A stretch of 64,000 bases of DNA from a virus, in the IMG/VR virus record IMGVR_UViG_3300029893_000003, positions 1 through 64,000 of that record. The stretch is one strand, 5' to 3'. Shown piece after piece: positions 43,371 to 50,294 of the stretch. How positions within the stretch are numbered: position 1 is the first letter of the stretch; each line of letters starts with the position of its first letter. The position numbers and the translations under genes were made by a program. The notes under the pieces were generated by a model. That model was not told the origin of the DNA. It did no database searches and worked only from the letters and a program-made list of their open reading frames with translations.

Positions 43371-43613
43371 CTTTAATACCTTATTATATTGCCAGTCTTT
43401 GGATAGTTCACATGTGAACAGTATACATATACTCTATATCTCTATAAGGTTTAATTGGTTTAGATATAAACGATCTTATCGCGCTTTGGCGTTACAATCT
43501 GGCTATTATCACGAGTCTTTATTTTCGAGAATAGGTTACGCTTTAACGCGGATAAAATCCTATTATCGATCCTGTGTTTTAACATTCGCAATTTTTGGGA
43601 ATGGAGCAAATTA

Positions 43614-43688
43614 GAATGTTAAAAAAGTTTGAATCTGCTAACCTTTGAGGGAAAAACGAATGTTAAAATGGTTTGAATCTGGTTAGAA
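43614..43688 (+). repeat. Direct repeat upstream of the ncRNA promoter
   Basis: AATGTTAAAA-N3-TTTGAATCTG occurs twice (from 43614 and from 43659). Iteron-like or regulatory. It stops just short of the -35 of the 43703 promoter. Confidence 0.6.
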
Positions 43689-43702
43689 TATCTGTAAGAT
43701 AC

Positions 43703-43732
43703 TTGAACACCTAGCTAAATCTGTGATAGGAT
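43703..43732 (+). promoter_or_regulatory. Sigma70-like promoter of the large ncRNA
   Basis: TTGAAC (43703-43708), 18-base spacer, TAGGAT (43727-43732), start expected near 43739. Confidence 0.65.
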
Positions 43733-43738
43733 GTAAGC

Positions 43739-44646
43739 GCAATTGAGCAAGCGCACATTAAAAATAGCGCCGGCGCGAAAGTCTGGGGCGATGCAGGAAG
43801 CGCCAAGAGATGAGCTTACCCTCAGGCGAGTAGCAATGACGCAATACGCATACGCAACCTTCGGGGGGCTTTCGTCTAGCCAACGAAAGCTGAGCCGTAC
43901 GGGGGCTGTAGGAAACTAGTAGACTCGTCCAACCTGAGATCGCACGAGTCTAGAGTAAATCCTAATGGTTGGGGGCCGGGCGGCCCCTCGCTACTAACTG
44001 GATCCCATTAGCCTTACTCTACTAGCCAAGTGAGCAGATAGCCATATCTGTTATGTCACGCTTGGCTAGCCTAGTTTCCGGCGGCGCAAGCGATTAGAGA
44101 CCTCTCTAATACGCACGCGCACCTATAGCACGGCAAACCAAGCGCTGAAAACCTGTTAGGTCGATGAAAGCATACTACACTAGCCAATAGCAGAAGTCTA
44201 GACAAACAGCCTAGAATCGGCGGGATCGAAAGTAGCCTAATCAATGGCTAGCCTAGCCGATAGTGCATACTGGTGAAAGCGATGACAATGCTAGCTAGTG
44301 CAAGTGCCTAAACGCTGACAGTGATTAATCTAAGTGCGATGCTAAGCCTGGCTATAGTTGTTTTGCTTGTTTTCCCCAACACTCCTCGCAGATAAACCGT
44401 ACCGCACGATATTAGATGATCAATTGCTTAACTCCCGGCGGCTAGGTTATAGGCTATCCTATACCCCAGTCTAAGGGACCAAGTTAGGCATGAGAGACTC
44501 TATTATCTGGTATAGTCGACTCTGTTAGGTTATGCTAGGCCAAAGCTTAGCTGATCCGCTATAGTGGGATAGCACACTAGGATTAGTTAGGCTAGGCTAG
44601 TATCTCCCATATCTTATAGTGCCGATAAAATAGGTTATCGGCACTT
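43739..44646 (+). ncRNA. Large structured non-coding RNA (GOLLD/ROOL-like candidate)
   Basis: About 0.9 kb with no convincing gene. Many nested stems are visible: GCTTTCGT/ACGAAAGC (43868/43883), TAGACTCGT/ACGAGTCTA (43920/43944), TAGAGTAA/TTACTCTA (43951/44014) enclosing CTAATGG/CCATTAG and GGGGCC/GGCCCC, then CTAGCCAAG/CTTGGCTAG (44022/44061) enclosing CAGATA/TATCTG. GNRA-like GAAA turns recur. The last element is a 10-bp hairpin GTGCCGATAA/TTATCGGCAC (44619-44644). Giant phage RNAs of unknown function share this size and style. I cannot match it to a named family by sequence alone. Confidence 0.75.
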
Positions 44647-44686
44647 AGGCTATAGGAGACCATAACCATACAAAGGAGAAAGGGCG

Positions 44687-44926
44687 ATGAAGCTACAGAA
44701 GGTACAGAAGCTACTGACGGGCGAGTACCGGGAATTGTACGGGGGGCATGGTGTGTGGTGGGTATCCGTGAGGTGGGAAGAGGGGCGGCTCATCAGTGAG
44801 TGGTGGGCAGACGGATTACCGGCGGTGAGCAGACCGGTGACTAAGGCTGAGGGCGCGGATGATGTGGAGAGGATAATTCGGTCGGTGTGCGCAGACTTCC
44901 GCAAGGTGCGGGGTCTGGCTTGGTAG
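44687..44926 (+). CDS. Hypothetical protein
   Basis: 79 aa, with AAAGGAGAAAGGG upstream. Starts MKLQKVQKLLTGEYRELYGG; Trp-rich middle 'GHGVWWVSVRWEEGRLISEW'. GC-richer than its neighbours. First gene after the large ncRNA. Unrecognised. Confidence 0.58.
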   Translation: MKLQKVQKLLTGEYRELYGGHGVWWVSVRWEEGRLISEWWADGLPAVSRPVTKAEGADDVERIIRSVCADFRKVRGLAW

Positions 44927-44951
44927 ATAGATTAGCATACAGGAGATCAAA

Positions 44952-45209
44952 ATGGCACACTATTTGGTCGGTACGAATACCCGCGGGTATTTGCCCGTGG
45001 GCGATCCCATCGAATGCGAGACATTGATCGAAGCTAAGCAAGCAGCACGACAGGAAGCCCTTTACTTGGCTGAAGAGACCAATAATAAGATCGAAGTTTG
45101 GTCATCTCTCAACAGTATCACCAAGCGCGATCTTGTGAACTATGGTGTACCGATTACTTACGCGGTAATCGGAGACATCGAAGTTTGGATCGCCATTGAG
45201 TCGGATTAG
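44952..45209 (+). CDS. Hypothetical protein
   Basis: 85 aa (MAHYLVGTNTRGYLPVGDPI) with ACAGGAGATCAAA upstream. Helix 'LIEAKQAARQEALYLAEETN' then beta strands. Followed by a 12-bp hairpin. Unrecognised. Confidence 0.58.
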   Translation: MAHYLVGTNTRGYLPVGDPIECETLIEAKQAARQEALYLAEETNNKIEVWSSLNSITKRDLVNYGVPITYAVIGDIEVWIAIESD

Positions 45210-45215
45210 GGCAGT

Positions 45216-45244
45216 TAAGGCGTACAAGCGATCTTGTACGCCTT
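45216..45244 (+). terminator. 12-bp hairpin, weak T context
   Basis: AAGGCGTACAAG-CGAT-CTTGTACGCCTT. One of a series of long intergenic hairpins in this gene cluster. Confidence 0.6.
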
Positions 45245-45287
45245 ATAGTGTTCTAATCCCATAAGGGATCAAATAGGAGACTATGCT

Positions 45288-45617
45288 ATGAAACTCACGA
45301 ATGAAGTAGCGGTATACGTCCCATCTACGCTTGGCGAGTCTAACGCCGATCCGGCGCTGATCTCACGTATCGTTGATCAGGCATTGACCGATCTTAGTGT
45401 CGTCAATGGCGGCGCTACTGTGACTAATGGGATCGGCGCATGGCTATCTCATGACGGTAAGCTCGTAAAGGAGTCTGTGACTATCGTTTCCAGTAATTGC
45501 GAGACGATCACATTACAGACTCTTAGAACACTCGCAAAATTGCGAAAGACTATACGCGAATCGATGAAACAAGAAGCCGTTACTGTAAGGGTTAACGGTG
45601 TTCTCTATATCCGATGA
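45288..45617 (+). CDS. Hypothetical protein
   Basis: 109 aa (MKLTNEVAVYVPSTLGESNA) with AATAGGAGACTATGCT upstream. 'LISRIVDQALTDLSVVNGGA' and 'RTLAKLRKTIRESMKQ' are helical. Small enough and beta-alpha in pattern to be a nucleotide- or ligand-binding ferredoxin-like fold (weak guess). Confidence 0.58.
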   Translation: MKLTNEVAVYVPSTLGESNADPALISRIVDQALTDLSVVNGGATVTNGIGAWLSHDGKLVKESVTIVSSNCETITLQTLRTLAKLRKTIRESMKQEAVTVRVNGVLYIR

Positions 45618-45628
45618 GACTAGCTAGT

Positions 45629-45652
45629 AGCCATAATGGGAATTATGGCTAC
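45629..45652 (+). other. 10-bp intergenic hairpin
   Basis: TAGCCATAAT-GGGA-ATTATGGCTA, followed by CAATGG. Same class as the hairpins at 45216 and 46115. Confidence 0.6.
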
Positions 45653-45693
45653 AATGGTAGCCTTATCAATCATAGCCAATAGGAGAATCTACA

Positions 45694-46104
45694 ATGTTCC
45701 GTATGATCGATGGATTAGATGACGTCCCAACGGGGGAGTATGCTTGGCAATATTTTAAGTATACGCCTGAATCGGCACCGATCCAATCGCAATATTGGAT
45801 CGATCCATGGGGGAATGTCTACCCCGTTGATTGGCACTACGCGTCAGCACCAGAATTGATCATTCGGCACTTCGGCAAAGATAAGCTTGACTCACTTCGT
45901 GATGAAAATGGATACTGGAAAATCACCCCGGTTGATTTTCTTGAAAATAATCGATGGCTCCACGTATCCTATATTGGCGTTTTTGGTGACTACACTCAAC
46001 GAGGGTATGAGGCACTAAAAACATTGCACCAAAGGATGTCTGAAGCGAACGGTAGCGGCCGCGTACGGGATACTCTGAGGCATATTGCGGTGTATGTTAC
46101 GTAA
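45694..46104 (+). CDS. Hypothetical protein
   Basis: 136 aa (MFRMIDGLDDVPTGEYAWQY) with ATAGGAGAATCTACA upstream. Aromatic-rich; 'YYWIDPWG'-type patch, DNA-binding not evident. Unrecognised. Confidence 0.58.
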   Translation: MFRMIDGLDDVPTGEYAWQYFKYTPESAPIQSQYWIDPWGNVYPVDWHYASAPELIIRHFGKDKLDSLRDENGYWKITPVDFLENNRWLHVSYIGVFGDYTQRGYEALKTLHQRMSEANGSGRVRDTLRHIAVYVT

Positions 46105-46160
46105 GTTAAGGACAGTTTCAATGCCCTACACTGTAGGGCATTGGCTAGTGTCTTTAACCT
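46103..46160 (+). other. Two-tier intergenic hairpin
   Basis: Inner AATGCCCTAC-ACT-GTAGGGCATT and outer GTTAAGGACA/TGTCTTTAAC arms. It spans the gap before the 46176 gene. Confidence 0.6.
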
Positions 46161-46175
46161 ATAGGAGAATCTACA

Positions 46176-46541
46176 ATGACACGGCATGAAACGGGGGCGT
46201 ACGGGGAACAAATTGTACAGACTCTTACCGCTGGCAGGTTTGGTAAGCTAGGACGTGATTCGGATATTGTCCTGGCTAACGGCACTCAGATCGAAGTTAA
46301 GACCGCACGTAAAGGTAAAGATGGAAAATATCGGGCGCGATTGTACAAGCCCGGTAGCCAAGATCATCGAAAGTCTGATTTTGTCGTGTTTGTCCTGTTA
46401 GATGACGGGGTATACTTTTACGTGATCCCTACAGATGACATTAGAGATCGCGTGCAATTGACCATTACGAGCCATCCTAACACCTATAACGGCAAATATG
46501 CACAATACAGACAGGAGAGTCTGGCATGGTTAGCGCATTGA
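46176..46541 (+). CDS. Putative PD-(D/E)XK-type protein
   Basis: 121 aa. 'MTRHETGAYGEQIVQTLTAG' and 'DIVLANGTQIEVKTARKGKD' give the E...D...ExK layout of a small restriction-endonuclease-like fold (E11, D32, EVK around residue 45). 'SDFVVFVLLDDGVYFYVIPT' is a core strand pair. Could be a DNA-repair or host-takeover nuclease. The next gene starts inside its last codons. Confidence 0.65.
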   Translation: MTRHETGAYGEQIVQTLTAGRFGKLGRDSDIVLANGTQIEVKTARKGKDGKYRARLYKPGSQDHRKSDFVVFVLLDDGVYFYVIPTDDIRDRVQLTITSHPNTYNGKYAQYRQESLAWLAH

Positions 46542-46837
46542 TCATCAGCGTATCCCTGATCGTGGTGGTGAGTCTATTGCGGCGCATTAGACTCACTAAT
46601 TATACTCTCGAACAATCTGAATCCGAACGACAACGTGCCTTAGTCCGCCTGGAAGAGTATCATCACGATCTCAAATTACTGTCATGTTTGACAGTCGAAG
46701 AGTCTGGTCAAGTGTCGTTTTTGGCACTTGTGCCAGATGATACCGCTACCATAAGGTTCAACGAATACGTGATCGACTACAAATCGCTACTGGAATTTGA
46801 ACGCGGCGATAGTGACTATATCACAGTCTATAACTAA
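46526..46837 (+). CDS. Membrane-anchored hypothetical protein
   Basis: 103 aa. Residues 1-20 form a transmembrane helix (MVSALIISVSLIVVVSLL), then a coiled coil (YTLEQSESERQRALVRLEEY). Overlaps the nuclease-like gene by 16 bases. Unknown role. Confidence 0.58.
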   Translation: MVSALIISVSLIVVVSLLRRIRLTNYTLEQSESERQRALVRLEEYHHDLKLLSCLTVEESGQVSFLALVPDDTATIRFNEYVIDYKSLLEFERGDSDYITVYN

Positions 46838-46905
46838 ATTGTAGATCAGTCTCACACACACAAGATCGCTTGTGTGTGTTGGCTGGCATACAATTTATAG
46901 GATAT
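46838..46905 (+). other. Two-tier intergenic hairpin
   Basis: Inner CACACACAAG-ATCG-CTTGTGTGTG and outer AAATTGTA/TACAATTT arms, before the 46929 gene. Confidence 0.58.
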
Positions 46906-46928
46906 GCCATAGCATAGGAGACAAAATC

Positions 46929-47495
46929 ATGAAGATATTAGAATTTCTTTATCGCTTGGATCGCATTTTCCCTAATGCCTACTTTAGTTTTGCTCCTGGC
47001 TGCAAGGAGCCGGGCTATGATGACAAACCAGTTATCATGGCGGATTGGAATAAAGTCCCAAAACACGTTTTTGACAAGTTAGAATCTCTTGGCTATGCCT
47101 GCGAATGGTTGGATGAATGGGCTACATGTGCTGAATGCAATAAAGCCGTTCGAACGAGTCCTAATTCGTATGACTGGACTTCAGCGTATGTTATCCAAGA
47201 CGGTGATCTCTTGTGTCTAGATTGTGTCGATGCACAGGCGTACTACGAATCCATCGAAAATCGTTCTGATGTTGCTGCTAGTAATGAATTCGCCCACCAT
47301 TACAAGCCGGAAGATTACGGCTATGTTAAAGTGAATGAAGATCATTACATTAATGGCCTTCACGGTATCGTAGATGATCCAAAGCAGATTCTAGGTGATC
47401 TTTTGAGCGACGATCCTGAAGGACGATTCGTTTTTACACTGGACTATACGTCACAATTCGAAGTCGGGTTCAGTGTATACCGCAAAGTCGTTTAA
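46929..47495 (+). CDS. Hypothetical protein with zinc ribbon
   Basis: 188 aa from the ATG at 46929 (ATAGGAGACAAAATC upstream). 'CAECNKAVR' and 'LCLDCVDAQAYY' form a CxxC pair of ribbons around an aromatic linker. A second part is acidic (LLSDDPEGRFVFTLDYTSQF). No family recognised; style is like the three paralogues at 52-55.5 kb. Confidence 0.6.
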   Translation: MKILEFLYRLDRIFPNAYFSFAPGCKEPGYDDKPVIMADWNKVPKHVFDKLESLGYACEWLDEWATCAECNKAVRTSPNSYDWTSAYVIQDGDLLCLDCVDAQAYYESIENRSDVAASNEFAHHYKPEDYGYVKVNEDHYINGLHGIVDDPKQILGDLLSDDPEGRFVFTLDYTSQFEVGFSVYRKVV

Positions 47496-47515
47496 TTAGT
47501 GTTTACTACTTAGTG

Positions 47516-47535
47516 TATACTTAAATTTATTTTTC
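47516..47535 (+). promoter_or_regulatory. TATACTTAAATTTA motif, copy 1
   Basis: TATACTTAAATTTATTTTTC before the 47571 gene. Two more copies at 47966 and 48928 precede genes at 48037 and 49025. Possible phage-specific promoter element or regulatory AT-rich box. Confidence 0.4.
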
Positions 47536-47570
47536 TTTGAATGTGTTCTGCTAAATCATAGGAGCGTATC

Positions 47571-47804
47571 ATGCTTAACATTTTCCGCCGTAAAAACAAA
47601 TCAGTAACTAATAAGCCGATCTTTAAGGCGTCATTTGACACTACTGGCGTAATCACCTTACGCCACAATGGCGTAGTAGTTTGTCAAGGTGATATTCACG
47701 TCTTTAATCAATTCTTACGTGCCAATAAAATCCCGCGCGACCGCATCATCTGGGGCGAATATGACTCAATTAAAGAGTCATATTGGAAAAGTCGATACAA
47801 TTGA
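47571..47804 (+). CDS. Hypothetical protein
   Basis: 77 aa (MLNIFRRKNKSVTNKPIFKA), TAGGAGCGTATC upstream. Basic N-terminus, beta strands 'VITLRHNGVVVCQGDIHVF'. Unrecognised. Confidence 0.56.
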   Translation: MLNIFRRKNKSVTNKPIFKASFDTTGVITLRHNGVVVCQGDIHVFNQFLRANKIPRDRIIWGEYDSIKESYWKSRYN

Positions 47805-47813
47805 ACTAATTAG

Positions 47814-47913
47814 AACACACAAACGTACCAGTGTAGCGATGCTTTGGGTGAGATTCCTATGCTACACTCCTGCCTTTCAGAGCGGCAGGGTATAGGTATC
47901 TGGTTTGTGTGTT
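47814..47913 (+). ncRNA. Three-way-junction RNA element
   Basis: AACACACAAAC (47814-47824) pairs with GTTTGTGTGTT (47903-47913) and encloses AGTGTAGC/GCTACACT (47830/47861) and CCTGCC/GGCAGG (47869/47884). This makes a closed three-way junction with no gene in it, in the leader before 48037. It may be a cis-acting or trans-acting RNA; no T-run follows. Confidence 0.62.
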
Positions 47914-47965
47914 TTGATTAGGCCCATCCTTATTGATAAGGAGTAGTAAGCTCATAATACTTAAT

Positions 47966-47985
47966 TATACTTATATTTAATTTTT
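47966..47985 (+). promoter_or_regulatory. TATACTTAAATTTA motif, copy 2
   Basis: TATACTTATATTTAATTTTT ahead of the 48037 gene. Confidence 0.4.
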
Positions 47986-48036
47986 ACTAGGGCATAGCGT
48001 AGCCTTTACGCTAATAATCATATAAAGGAGAATACA

Positions 48037-48336
48037 ATGAATAACGAAGGCTTCAAGGGTGATAAACTTACCTATCCAGAAGGCACGACTCTTTGGGTAC
48101 TGTGTAATGACTCGTTTATGTCTGGATGGGGAAGGGCTGGGGGCGTTATTAATACCCTTATTTTCCCCTGCAAAGACCTAGCACAAGCGAACATTGTAGC
48201 CGATAATGCGAGACGCAGAGGCGATCAGAAATACGTGAGGATCGTAAGTCGCGCGCCCCGCCTGCGCGGCGGGCATTACTACCAAGTTAAAACCATTGAC
48301 GAGTACCCTATGTGGTACAAGTACGGGGCGTTTTAG
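48037..48336 (+). CDS. Hypothetical protein
   Basis: 99 aa, AAAGGAGAATACA upstream. 'TTLWVLCNDSFMSGWGRAGG' and 'RIVSRAPRLRGGHYYQVKTI' look like a small beta-rich domain; it may be a phage-restriction evasion or nucleic-acid protein. Unrecognised. Confidence 0.56.
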   Translation: MNNEGFKGDKLTYPEGTTLWVLCNDSFMSGWGRAGGVINTLIFPCKDLAQANIVADNARRRGDQKYVRIVSRAPRLRGGHYYQVKTIDEYPMWYKYGAF

Positions 48337-48346
48337 TAGATCGATA

Positions 48347-48375
48347 CTGTACATTACAAGTCCAGTAATGTACAG
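48347..48375 (+). other. 11-bp intergenic hairpin
   Basis: CTGTACATTAC-AAGTCCA-GTAATGTACAG. Same class as the other intergenic hairpins. Confidence 0.58.
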
Positions 48376-48483
48376 TAATGGGTCTATTATGGCGTTTATC
48401 TCGATTTGTTCTATACTGGCGAGAGTGACATTAAAATCGATAATGTGTCACTAGGCGCAAGTATCGGAGAAGGAGAGGGTACA

Positions 48484-48657
48484 ATGTTAATGATGATTAA
48501 CTACTCCACTAGTACTGCGGTGATTATGTTCGCCGCGTACACTGTTATCGTGCCATATCGTATTGCTTCTAATTTATCCAGAAGCTTAGGTATGGCCAGT
48601 AATACATTCGCTACAAAGTCCGGTATCCTGCTAATTTGGCAAAGGAGTACACAATGA
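48484..48657 (+). CDS. Small hypothetical membrane protein
   Basis: 57 aa from the ATG at 48484, preceded by GGAGAGGGTACA. 'TSTAVIMFAAYTVIVPYRIA' is a transmembrane helix. The stop overlaps the next start (ATGA). The longer frame from 48406 lies in the hairpin-rich leader. Confidence 0.52.
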   Translation: MLMMINYSTSTAVIMFAAYTVIVPYRIASNLSRSLGMASNTFATKSGILLIWQRSTQ

Positions 48658-48887
48658 ATCGTATAGCCGTCTGTGAAGTATATTATCTAATCGAGGCGCT
48701 TTATAACGTCGGCGGGATCGTGCCCGAACGACCTTTAAATGCGCGACGTAGGGCACATCCCGAAAGCATCGGCGCACAATTAGCCCGTATGGGGTTTAAG
48801 CCCTCTCCGCTTCTCAGTATTGACCGACTGGATGAGGAACAACACAAATATTTCCGTACCCTATTATCGCGGTGGGGTATTAAATAA
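48654..48887 (+). CDS. Hypothetical protein
   Basis: 77 aa from the ATG at 48654 (AAAGGAGTACACA upstream). Starts MNRIAVCEVYYLIEALYNVG; basic, possibly DNA-binding ('RARRRAHP'-type basic patch is NARRRAHPESIG). Unrecognised. Confidence 0.55.
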   Translation: MNRIAVCEVYYLIEALYNVGGIVPERPLNARRRAHPESIGAQLARMGFKPSPLLSIDRLDEEQHKYFRTLLSRWGIK

Positions 48888-48927
48888 TCTTACGTACATA
48901 CTTATTACATACTTATACTTACTTGTT

Positions 48928-48948
48928 TATACTTAAATTTAATTCTTT
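48928..48948 (+). promoter_or_regulatory. TATACTTAAATTTA motif, copy 3
   Basis: TATACTTAAATTTAATTCTTT ahead of the 49025 gene. Confidence 0.4.
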
Positions 48949-49024
48949 AATGGCGCGAAAAATCCGCCTATATATAGATACATTATACAAATCGGCGTAT
49001 CCTGTTGGATAAAAGGAGATTCAA

Positions 49025-49219
49025 ATGTACAACAAAGGTGATCAAGTTGAAGTCTTGCGTACCGGCTCTCGTATTTATGCTGGTACATGGAAAAAGGGAA
49101 CCGTGATCGAATCTACTCCAAGCGCTACAGTAGTTAGCGTGGATTGTGGTAACAACCAAAGTCTGAAATATACGATCAAATCACAAGACGTTGATATTTA
49201 TATTCGCCGTGTGAGTTAA
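49025..49219 (+). CDS. Small KOW/SH3-like hypothetical protein
   Basis: 64 aa. 'MYNKGDQVEVLRTGSRIYAG' with a following GTVIES strand looks like a small beta-barrel (SH3/KOW or Tudor-like). AAAGGAGATTCAA upstream. Unknown partner. Confidence 0.56.
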   Translation: MYNKGDQVEVLRTGSRIYAGTWKKGTVIESTPSATVVSVDCGNNQSLKYTIKSQDVDIYIRRVS

Positions 49220-49231
49220 GGAGAAAATAAC

Positions 49232-49306
49232 GTGCCTAACCATCAAGCGAAAGACGATCCCGACAATCTCTTCCCGATCCTATGTATTTATGACTGGTAT
49301 GACTAA
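49232..49306 (+). CDS. Possible micro-ORF (24 aa)
   Basis: GTG at 49232 with AAGGAGAAAATAAC upstream; TAA at 49304. Product VPNHQAKDDPDNLFPILCIY and so on. Good ribosome site but very short; may be a leader peptide for the ArdC gene. Confidence 0.35.
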   Translation: MPNHQAKDDPDNLFPILCIYDWYD

Positions 49307-49370
49307 TCATACCTACCTCTGCACATTGGAAATGGTGTGCAGTATTGGGATGAAAGTAAAGGAGTGTACC

Positions 49371-50294
49371 ATGCCTAAGAAAAATTCGGTTGAACGGCGT
49401 ATCCTAGACACACTGATTAAAGCAGTCGAGTCTAGCGGATTGCTGCCCTGGCAACGTCCGTGGGTTGTTGCCCATCCTATCAATCTTGTGACATACAATG
49501 CTCACAAGTCCGAAGGCACACCGGAAGAAGTGTGTATTAAATACGGTTATAAGGGTATTAATCCCCTGCTCCTGTCACTGTCTGAATTTTCCAGCCCCTT
49601 TTGGTTTACCTACAAACAGGCTACCGATTTGGGGTGGCAAATCCGCAAAGGTGAGAAGTCTTCTTTCATCGTTTACTGGAACATTTTTGAGAAGACTGTC
49701 ACCGATGATGACGGGGATGATCGTATCGTTAAAATCCCGTTCCTTCGGTATTATAACCTGTTTAACGTAGAGCAGGCCGATCCTGCTGAGGGTAAAGAAC
49801 CTGCCCCTATTCCTACGATTACAGATATTGATAAGACAGACCGCAAGCGTGATGATATTAAAGAACTACTTACAGCGTCATGGCTTGCGCCTACTACCTT
49901 TAAGGGTACACAAGCAGCGTACATCCCATCACAAGATCGGATCGTGATGCCCCCAGTGGATGCTTTTAAATCCTATGCTCATTTTTATTCGACGTGGGCG
50001 CATGAGGCAGTGCATAGTACCGGACACATCGACCGACTAGGGCGAGAGGGTGTTGTTAATCCTTCATTGTTTGGTAGTGAGAAATATGGGTTTGAAGAGT
50101 TGATCGCGTGTGTTGGTCAAGCGATGTTCTGTGCACGAGTCGGTGTGCAGAATGAGGACATGAATAAAAACGACGCAGCGTATCTCAAAAACTGGTTGCA
50201 AGTATTGAAAGATGATCCCCGCATGATCGTAAGGGCTGGATCACAAGCGCAACGTGCAATTGATTTTATCTTCGGTGACGACTCTCCCCGCTAA
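49371..50294 (+). CDS. ArdC-like anti-restriction/ssDNA-binding metalloprotein
   Basis: 307 aa from the ATG at 49371 (AAAGGAGTGTACC upstream). N-terminal ArdC domain: 'LPWQRPWVVAHPINLVTYNA', 'YGYKGINPLLLSL', 'YKQATDLGWQIRKGEKSS'. C-terminal zincin: HEAVH (211-215) in 'WAHEAVHSTGHIDRLG', then 'YGFEELIACVGQAMF'. The family end motif 'RAIDFIFG' is followed almost at once by the IS right end at 50284, so the last few codons are probably IS-derived. Confidence 0.85.
   Translation: MPKKNSVERRILDTLIKAVESSGLLPWQRPWVVAHPINLVTYNAHKSEGTPEEVCIKYGYKGINPLLLSLSEFSSPFWFTYKQATDLGWQIRKGEKSSFIVYWNIFEKTVTDDDGDDRIVKIPFLRYYNLFNVEQADPAEGKEPAPIPTITDIDKTDRKRDDIKELLTASWLAPTTFKGTQAAYIPSQDRIVMPPVDAFKSYAHFYSTWAHEAVHSTGHIDRLGREGVVNPSLFGSEKYGFEELIACVGQAMFCARVGVQNEDMNKNDAAYLKNWLQVLKDDPRMIVRAGSQAQRAIDFIFGDDSPR

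Noticed and set aside
43399-43614. 71-aa ORF in the divergent region
   Set aside because: No ribosome site, odd composition, and it lies among regulatory repeats.
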